Origin: Treponema sp.
Lineage (GTDB): Bacteria > Spirochaetota > Spirochaetia > Treponematales > Breznakiellaceae
Assembly (NCBI GenBank): GCA_031288005.1
Contig: JAITSE010000001.1
Location: forward strand, 1 to 13,884
Direction of reading: 5' to 3'
DNA: 13,884 nucleotides
The notes beneath the pieces were generated by a model. The model saw nothing but the letters and a program-made list of their open reading frames with translations, was not told where the DNA came from and ran no database searches. Position 1 is the first letter of the stretch. The number at the start of each line of letters is the position of its first letter. A program made the translations under genes and the position numbers. Shown piece after piece: positions 7,110-10,670 of this stretch.

Positions 7110-8573
7110 GTGGGACTTATAGACGATAATGCCGAAAACAAAACGGCGGGGCAGCAGCTTGCGGAAAAGCTCTGCGCCGGCAAAAAAAACTGCTGGGACG
7201 AGGCAAGCCAGAAAGACGGCGAAAACATAAGCCGCTTTGCGGAAGATTACGCCGGCTTCCTTGAAAGAGGAAAAACAGAGAGGGAGTTTACCGCCGAAGT
7301 TCTGGCGGCGCTGGACAGCGCGGGCTTCCGGGACATAGAGGAGCTGCTTCACGAAAAAGGCCCCCTGGCGCCCGGCGCGAAGGCGTATCAAAACAACCGG
7401 GGCAAGTCTCTAGTCTTCGCCGTCATTGGCCAAAAACCCCTGGAAGAAGGCTTCAACATCCTGGGCGCGCACGTGGATTCCCCCCGCATAGACCTCAAGA
7501 CCAATCCCCTGTACGAAGAGGCGGAATTCGCCCTTTTGGACACCCAGTATTACGGAGGTATCAAAAATTACCAGTGGACGGCCATCCCCCTGGCCCTTCA
7601 CGGCGTGGTTTTCAGGCAGGACGGGACCCTTGTCGATATCAGGATAGGTGAAGATGAGAGCGACCCGGTCTTTACGATTACCGACCTTTTGCCGCATATG
7701 TCCAAGGAGCAGATGCAGAAGAAAACTTCCGAAGCCGTGCCGGGAGAAGATTTAAATACCCTCGCGGGATCACGGCCCTTCAAAGACAGCAAGGTCAAGG
7801 AAAAAGTCAAACTCAACATCCTAAACCTGCTCTATGAAAAATACGGCATTGTGGAGCAGGACTTTGCCGGGGCGGAACTGGAACTGGTGCCGGCCTTCAA
7901 AGCCAGAGACCTGGGATTTGACCGCAGCATGATAGGCGCCTACGGCCATGACGACAGGTCCTGCGCCTACGCCGCTATGCGGGCCGTCCTGGAACTGGCC
8001 GCCCAGGAAACGCCCCCCCTGAAAACGCTTGTCTGCATATTTACAGACAAAGAAGAAGTCGGCTCTATGGGAAACACCGGCGCCCAGTCCCGGCTCTTTG
8101 AAAATTTTATCGCCAGCCTTCTTTCAAAAAGCGGCGCCCCGTACTCAGAAATTGCGCTGCGCCTGAGCCTGAGCCGTTCCGCCATGCTTTCGGCGGACGT
8201 CAACCCGGCCTTTGATCCCAACTTCGATTCCCTCTATGACCGCAAAAACGCCGCCTTCTTCAACAAGGGCATGACCCTGACAAAGTACACAGGCGGCGCG
8301 GGGAAGACAGGAGGCAGCGACGCCAACGCCGAATTCTGCTTTAAGGTGCAGTCAGCCCTGAACAAAAACAAGGTCCCCTGGCAGTACGGCGATCTGGGCA
8401 AAGTCGACAAGGGCGGCGGCGGGACCATAGCCAAGTACATAGCCAACCTGGGCGTGGACGTGCTTGACTGCGGGATTCCCGTGCTTTCCATGCATTCCCC
8501 CTTTGAAGTGATCAGCAAGATGGACCTCTATATCACCTACCGGGGCTACCTCGCCTTTCTCCGGGATATTTGA
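7110..8573 (+). CDS. M18-family aminopeptidase (aspartyl aminopeptidase type)
   Basis: A dinuclear-zinc exopeptidase that removes N-terminal, typically acidic, residues from peptides in the cytosol. The 487-residue frame has every M18 landmark: H121 in GAHVDSPRIDLK, the bridging D281 in YGHDDRSCAYAAM, E315 (general base) and E316 in DKEEVGSMGNTGAQS, D363 in SADVNPAFDPNF, and H462 in SMHSPFE. It also has the GGGGT (435-439) and GGSDANAEF stretches. The length matches the longer M18 subgroup. Start is GTG 7110, preceded by AAGGAG (7098-7103); no signal peptide. It follows the HtrA-type gene by 27 bases, which fits a protease-then-peptidase operon, although the two act in different compartments. 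Confidence 0.94.
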   Translation: MGLIDDNAENKTAGQQLAEKLCAGKKNCWDEASQKDGENISRFAEDYAGFLERGKTEREFTAEVLAALDSAGFRDIEELLHEKGPLAPGAKAYQNNRGKSLVFAVIGQKPLEEGFNILGAHVDSPRIDLKTNPLYEEAEFALLDTQYYGGIKNYQWTAIPLALHGVVFRQDGTLVDIRIGEDESDPVFTITDLLPHMSKEQMQKKTSEAVPGEDLNTLAGSRPFKDSKVKEKVKLNILNLLYEKYGIVEQDFAGAELELVPAFKARDLGFDRSMIGAYGHDDRSCAYAAMRAVLELAAQETPPLKTLVCIFTDKEEVGSMGNTGAQSRLFENFIASLLSKSGAPYSEIALRLSLSRSAMLSADVNPAFDPNFDSLYDRKNAAFFNKGMTLTKYTGGAGKTGGSDANAEFCFKVQSALNKNKVPWQYGDLGKVDKGGGGTIAKYIANLGVDVLDCGIPVLSMHSPFEVISKMDLYITYRGYLAFLRDI

Positions 8574-8575
8574 GC

Positions 8576-8767
8576 TTGGAGCCAAAAGCCTCAAGTACGC
8601 GATTCGTTATCATACAAAGACCGGCGCCTTATCCCGCGCTCCCTTAAAGGTTGAAAAGATTAATACTCATCTTTTCAACTTTGGAGCCAAAAGCCTCAAG
8701 TACGCGATTCGTTATCATACAAGGACCTGCGCCTTATCCCGCGCTCCCTTAAAGGTTGAAAAGATTA
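8576..8767. repeat. Two 87-bp direct repeats, 105-bp period, with internal hairpin
   Basis: Positions 8576-8662 and 8681-8767 are the same 87-base sequence with two mismatches (in the ACAAAGACCGG segment). The first copy begins three bases after the M18 stop codon. Between copies, GTTGAAAAGAT (8650-8660) pairs perfectly with ATCTTTTCAAC (8669-8679) around eight bases. The hairpin has no following T-run, so it is not a classical terminator; the second copy lacks the right arm. The period is 35 codons, and one frame stays open through both copies to a TAA at 8815-8817, without a plausible start. Confidence 0.9.
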
Positions 8768-8778
8768 GTAAAAAACCC

Positions 8779-8807
8779 TTGCTTTTTTCCAGGCTCTGTT
8801 ATATTAT
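8779..8807 (+). promoter_or_regulatory. Promoter for the poly-C/tandem-repeat locus
   Basis: TTGCTT (8779-8784) and TATTAT (8802-8807) are 17 bases apart, the ideal spacing. The transcript would start near 8814 and lead straight to the GGGAGGAGG Shine-Dalgarno at 8831-8839. Confidence 0.55.
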
Positions 8808-8844
8808 GACGGCTTAACAGACGTTCAACAGGGAGGAGGCGGCA

Positions 8845-8943
8845 ATGTCCGCCAGGGCAAAGACAGCTTTGACTTCTACGATTCTTCCGCCGCAATTCTA
8901 CCCCCCCCCCCCCCCCCCCCTACAATTCCTTATACCACAATGA
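8845..8943 (+). CDS. Small leader ORF running through a C20 tract (possible phase-variable ORF)
   Basis: ATG 8845 lies five bases after GGGAGGAGG, the strongest Shine-Dalgarno in the window, and about 30 bases after a predicted transcript start. As sequenced it encodes 32 residues (MSARAKTALTSTILPPQFY, a proline run from the C tract, then LQFLIPQ) and stops at TGA 8941. The C tract occupies 8901-8920. With one C more, the leader would join the frame ending at 9263 (LLHLIRP-type repeats); with one C fewer it would join the frame ending at 9280 (ITLNK-type repeats). The peptide matches nothing I know, and translation is inferred from the signals only. A different frame upstream of the tract (DSFDFYDSSAAI) also looks protein-like but has no start codon, so an older, disrupted gene is an alternative. 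Confidence 0.4.
   Translation: MSARAKTALTSTILPPQFYPPPPPPLQFLIPQ
8901..8920. repeat. Homopolymeric C20 tract
   Basis: Twenty consecutive C residues. Tracts this long change length readily by slipped-strand mispairing and are also prone to sequencing and assembly error. It lies inside the small leader ORF. Confidence 0.95.
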
Positions 8944-8974
8944 ATTATATAACGATCTTAACGAAGCCCGCCCT

Positions 8975-8995
8975 GAGACCAGCTTCACTGGTCTC
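8975..8995 (+). repeat. Perfect 8-bp hairpin before the tandem array
   Basis: GAGACCAG (8975-8982) and CTGGTCTC (8988-8995) are exact reverse complements around a five-base loop. There is no T-run, so the role is unclear; it may be a structural boundary or attenuating stem of the transcript. Confidence 0.6.
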
Positions 8996-9010
8996 AAACC
9001 CATCGGCGTT

Positions 9011-9241
9011 ATTACACTTACTAAAAACGTTATTACACTTAATAAGGCCGCTATTACACTTAATAAGGCCGCTATTACACTTAATAAGGCCGCTATTACA
9101 CTTAATAAGACCGCTATTACACTTAATAAGAACGTTATTACACTTAATAAGAACGTTATTACACTTAATAAGACCGCTATTACACTTAATAAGAACGTTA
9201 TTACACTTAATAAGAACGTTATTACACTTAATAAGACCGCC
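9011..9241. repeat. Eleven-unit 21-bp tandem array
   Basis: Each unit has a 15-base core, ATTACACTTAATAAG, followed by a variable hexamer. The first core is diverged (ending ACTAAA); cores 2-11 are identical. The hexamers in order are AACGTT, GCCGCT three times, ACCGCT, AACGTT twice, ACCGCT, AACGTT twice and ACCGCC. Only these three types occur in the interior. Each junction is a dyad: TAATAA and TTATTA flank the AACGTT type, TAATA and TATTA the others. The period is seven codons and two B-DNA helical turns. Two frames are open across it on the plus strand (ITLNK-type and LLHLIRP-type) and two on the minus strand. There are no unique spacers, so it is not a CRISPR array. Confidence 0.95.
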
Positions 9242-9271
9242 CCTCTGGGACGGCTTTATATAAAACAAACA

Positions 9272-9293
9272 GGGGACTAAACAGTTAGTCTCC
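9272..9293 (+). promoter_or_regulatory. Hairpin just upstream of the 217-residue gene's Shine-Dalgarno
   Basis: GGGGACTAA (9272-9280) pairs with TTAGTCTCC (9285-9293) over nine positions (one G-U) around a four-base loop. AAGAAGG (9294-9300) follows immediately, so the stem could affect ribosome access. Confidence 0.5.
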
Positions 9294-9309
9294 AAGAAGG
9301 AAAAGGAGC

Positions 9310-9963
9310 ATGAATTACATTCCAAGTAAAGAGGCGGATTTTGTGGAGTGGAGCGAAAATCTTGTCGCCATGTCGGAGCTTCACAGGGCGGAGTTGAACC
9401 TGCCCGCGGCCAAAATCACGGAGCTTAAGACCCTGCATATACAGGTAAGGGCCCTGCACGAAAAGTGCCGGACCGCGGAGTATACCAAAGTGGATATGCA
9501 GGAAAAAAACGACAAGAAGGCGCAGCTTATTCATCTTGAAGAGGTGTTCACGCGGAATAATCTGCAGAATAACGACGCCATGACCGATGAACTGCGGAGG
9601 GCTTTCAGGATACCTATCCACGACAACACGCGCACGCCCGCGCCCAGGCCGCAGGATGTTCCAGAGATCGATATTGAGACGCCCCTGCCCAGGATCGCGC
9701 GGATAAAATTCCGCGCCAAGAACGCCCTGCGCTGGGGCAAGCCCGGTCATGTCCACGGCATTGAATGTCTTTGGGGAATCATGGACGCGCCGCCTGCGAG
9801 GGTAAAGGATTTTCCCCATTCAGCCTTTGCCACAAGGACCCCCCTGGAACTTGCGTTTGAGGAGGACCAGCGGGGACAAAAAGTGTACTTCGCTGTGCGC
9901 TGGGAAAACGGCACCGTTGAAAAAGGCCCGGACAGCGATATTTTCAGCGTGATAATTCCTTGA
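9310..9963 (+). CDS. Accessory protein: helical N-terminus plus Fn3-like C-terminal domain
   Basis: A 217-residue protein with no signal peptide or membrane segment. Residues ~5-100 are charged and helical (two or three long helices). A proline-rich linker with DNTRTPAPRPQ (105-115) leads to a C-terminal beta-type domain (about 119-217) with VHGIECLWGIMDAPP, a TRTPLELAF segment, YFAVRWENGTVEKGPDSD and a final strand FSVIIP, which suits a fibronectin-III-like sandwich. I recall many hypothetical proteins of gut treponemes and other gut bacteria with the same order (helical half, D-T-RTP linker, then a domain ending in RW-N-GEKGPWS and a last strand); this is from memory, not a search. Function unknown; surface or structural binding is a guess. 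ATG 9310 has AAGAAGG nine bases upstream and AAGGAG too close at one base. It may share a transcript with the repeat locus. Confidence 0.8.
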   Translation: MNYIPSKEADFVEWSENLVAMSELHRAELNLPAAKITELKTLHIQVRALHEKCRTAEYTKVDMQEKNDKKAQLIHLEEVFTRNNLQNNDAMTDELRRAFRIPIHDNTRTPAPRPQDVPEIDIETPLPRIARIKFRAKNALRWGKPGHVHGIECLWGIMDAPPARVKDFPHSAFATRTPLELAFEEDQRGQKVYFAVRWENGTVEKGPDSDIFSVIIP

Positions 9964-10034
9964 AACTTTTGCCCCCCTAAAGGGGGGGGCAAAAGTTTCT
10001 TAGGAGTTTTTTCCGCTTAGGCGGAAAAAACTCC
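9962..10034 (+). terminator. Two tandem strong hairpins after the accessory gene
   Basis: The first stem pairs 9962-9977 with 9984-9999 (16 perfect base pairs, loop TAAAGG) and overlaps the stop codon. The second pairs GGAGTTTTTTCCGC (10003-10016) with GCGGAAAAAACTCC (10021-10034), 14 perfect base pairs with a TTAG loop. Neither has a clean trailing T-run on the plus strand, but together they should stall or protect a transcript 3' end. Confidence 0.65.
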
Positions 10035-10140
10035 ACGCACTTTCTCTACGGGGCTCCTCCCGGGGGCTGCTTTTACGGGCTGCTTATGTTGCACTGGTTC
10101 AAAAACCCCAAGATTTTCAATTTTCGAAATCATCAATACG
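10035..10140. other. Gap with no gene
   Basis: GC-rich at first (repeated CGGGGGCTGC / CGGGCTGC), then AT-rich. A 151-codon frame starting at 10086 crosses the hairpins and the antisense of the tRNA, so I do not accept it as a gene. Confidence 0.6.
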
Positions 10141-10172
10141 AAAAAAAAGAGAGCCCCCTTACGGGGGCTCTC
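10141..10172 (-). terminator. Rho-independent terminator on the minus strand
   Basis: Read on the minus strand, GAGAGCCCCC and GGGGGCTCTC form a perfect 10-bp stem with a four-base loop, followed directly by eight T. It faces the tRNA-Leu transcript and lies about 270 bases past the tRNA 3' end. Confidence 0.85.
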
Positions 10173-10173
10173 A

Positions 10174-10264
10174 AGACCCTGGAACCGGAGGTACATGGTT
10201 CCTTGGGGTCTAAAGACCCTGAAACCGGAGACGGGAGACAGATTGTCCCGGTTCCTTGGGGTCT
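10174..10264. repeat. Two tandem related palindromes in the tRNA trailer
   Basis: Units 10174-10211 and 10214-10264 share their arms: both start AGACCCTG-AACCGGAG and end GGTTCCTTGGGGTCT, arms that are near reverse complements of each other. The loops differ: GGTACAT-type in the first, and in the second an inner stem with CGGGAGACA and TGTCCCG. On the minus strand they give two similar hairpins just before the terminator. Confidence 0.7.
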
Positions 10265-10273
10265 TAAAAATCC

Positions 10274-10298
10274 TTTGCGGCCAAGAAGACTTGAACTT
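10274..10298 (-). repeat. Duplicate of the tRNA-Leu 3' end (25 bp)
   Basis: Positions 10274-10298 are identical to 10438-10462, which contain the T-loop, T-stem 3' strand, acceptor 3' strand and discriminator base of tRNA-Leu. The copy has the same orientation and lies 164 bp away, downstream of the tRNA. It cannot form a tRNA alone. Duplicated tRNA 3' ends are the usual trace of integrase-type att sites, but no integrase is present here. Confidence 0.85.
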
Positions 10299-10394
10299 TT
10301 TGTCAAAAACGTCCTGTTTTTGTCAAAAAGCCCGCCTCGACTGCTGCCGGGCGCCTCACGCGCCCTTTTCCTCCCTGCCGGCCGGCGCAGTCTC

Positions 10395-10463
10395 GGAAGT
10401 TCAAGTCTTCTTGAACTTCTTGTTTACGTAAAACCTTTTTGCGGCCAAGAAGACTTGAACTTC
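10395..10463. repeat. Inverted copy of the tRNA T-arm next to the tRNA
   Basis: GGAAGTTCAAGTCTTCTTG at 10395-10413 is the exact reverse complement of 10445-10463 (the tRNA-Leu T-arm with one flanking base). In the precursor RNA the trailer could pair with the T-arm and compete with tRNA folding. Inside the inverted copy AAGTTCAAG and CTTGAACTT also form a small local hairpin, which would oppose this. Confidence 0.7.
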
Positions 10464-10521
10464 CATGCCTCTCGGCACCAGCACCTCAAGCTGGCGTGTC
10501 TACCAGTTCCACCATGGCCGC
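10440..10521 (-). tRNA. tRNA-Leu (anticodon GAG)
   Basis: The minus strand folds as a complete class II tRNA of 82 bases. The acceptor stem is GCGGCCA with TGGCCGC (seven pairs) and discriminator A. The anticodon stem CCAGC/GCTGG encloses the loop TTGAGGT, giving anticodon GAG (reads CUC and CUU). The long variable arm TGCCGAGAGGCA is typical of tRNA-Leu, and the T-arm is GGAAG-TTCAAGT-CTTCT. The CCA end is not encoded: the base after the discriminator begins AAAAGG. A -10 box lies just upstream. Confidence 0.95.
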
Positions 10522-10531
10522 AAACTATTCG

Positions 10532-10564
10532 ATTATACTAGTCTATTTTTCCGGGGCGTGTCAA
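10532..10564 (-). promoter_or_regulatory. Promoter of tRNA-Leu
   Basis: On the minus strand a perfect TATAAT (10532-10537) lies ten bases before the tRNA 5' end. A perfect TTGACA (10559-10564) is 21 bases upstream of it, wider than the usual 16-18, so the -35 assignment is less certain than the -10. Confidence 0.6.
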
Positions 10565-10589
10565 TGGACTTGACGGCCCGCGCTTCGCA

Positions 10590-10623
10590 GTAAATCTTCC
10601 TTAACTTAGCGGTAAATCTTCCT
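10590..10623. repeat. 12-bp direct repeat between the divergent tRNA and ankyrin genes
   Basis: GTAAATCTTCCT occurs at 10590-10601 and again at 10612-10623, 22 bases apart (about two helical turns). This spacing in a divergent promoter region is typical of paired regulator sites. A possible promoter for the ankyrin gene (TTAACT 10601-10606, TATTTT 10623-10628) overlaps the repeats but is weak. Confidence 0.5.
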
Positions 10624-10636
10624 ATTTTTTTTATAT

Positions 10637-10670
10637 ATACCCGGCGTCTTTTTGCCGATAATCCGGGTAT
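10637..10670 (+). promoter_or_regulatory. 8-bp inverted repeat covering the first ATG of the ankyrin gene
   Basis: ATACCCGG (10637-10644) is the exact reverse complement of CCGGGTAT (10663-10670), with an 18-base centre that itself contains GGC/GCC. As RNA the stem would bury the first ATG (10669). As DNA it could be an operator. Confidence 0.5.

Noticed and set aside
9011..9241. CRISPR array
   Set aside because: The units are 21 bp with a 15-base constant core and only three kinds of hexamer; there are no unique spacers and no cas genes.
8940..9263. 107-codon plus-strand ORF starting at ATG 8940
   Set aside because: It has no Shine-Dalgarno site and is open mainly because the 21-bp period lacks stops in this frame. 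I treat it only as a possible tail of the leader ORF.
8945..9325. 126-codon minus-strand ORF (LIKCNNV repeats)
   Set aside because: It has no Shine-Dalgarno site, overlaps the start of the 217-residue gene, and is a shadow of the tandem array.
10086..10541. 151-codon plus-strand ORF
   Set aside because: It crosses a terminator, the palindromes and the antisense of tRNA-Leu, and has no family resemblance.
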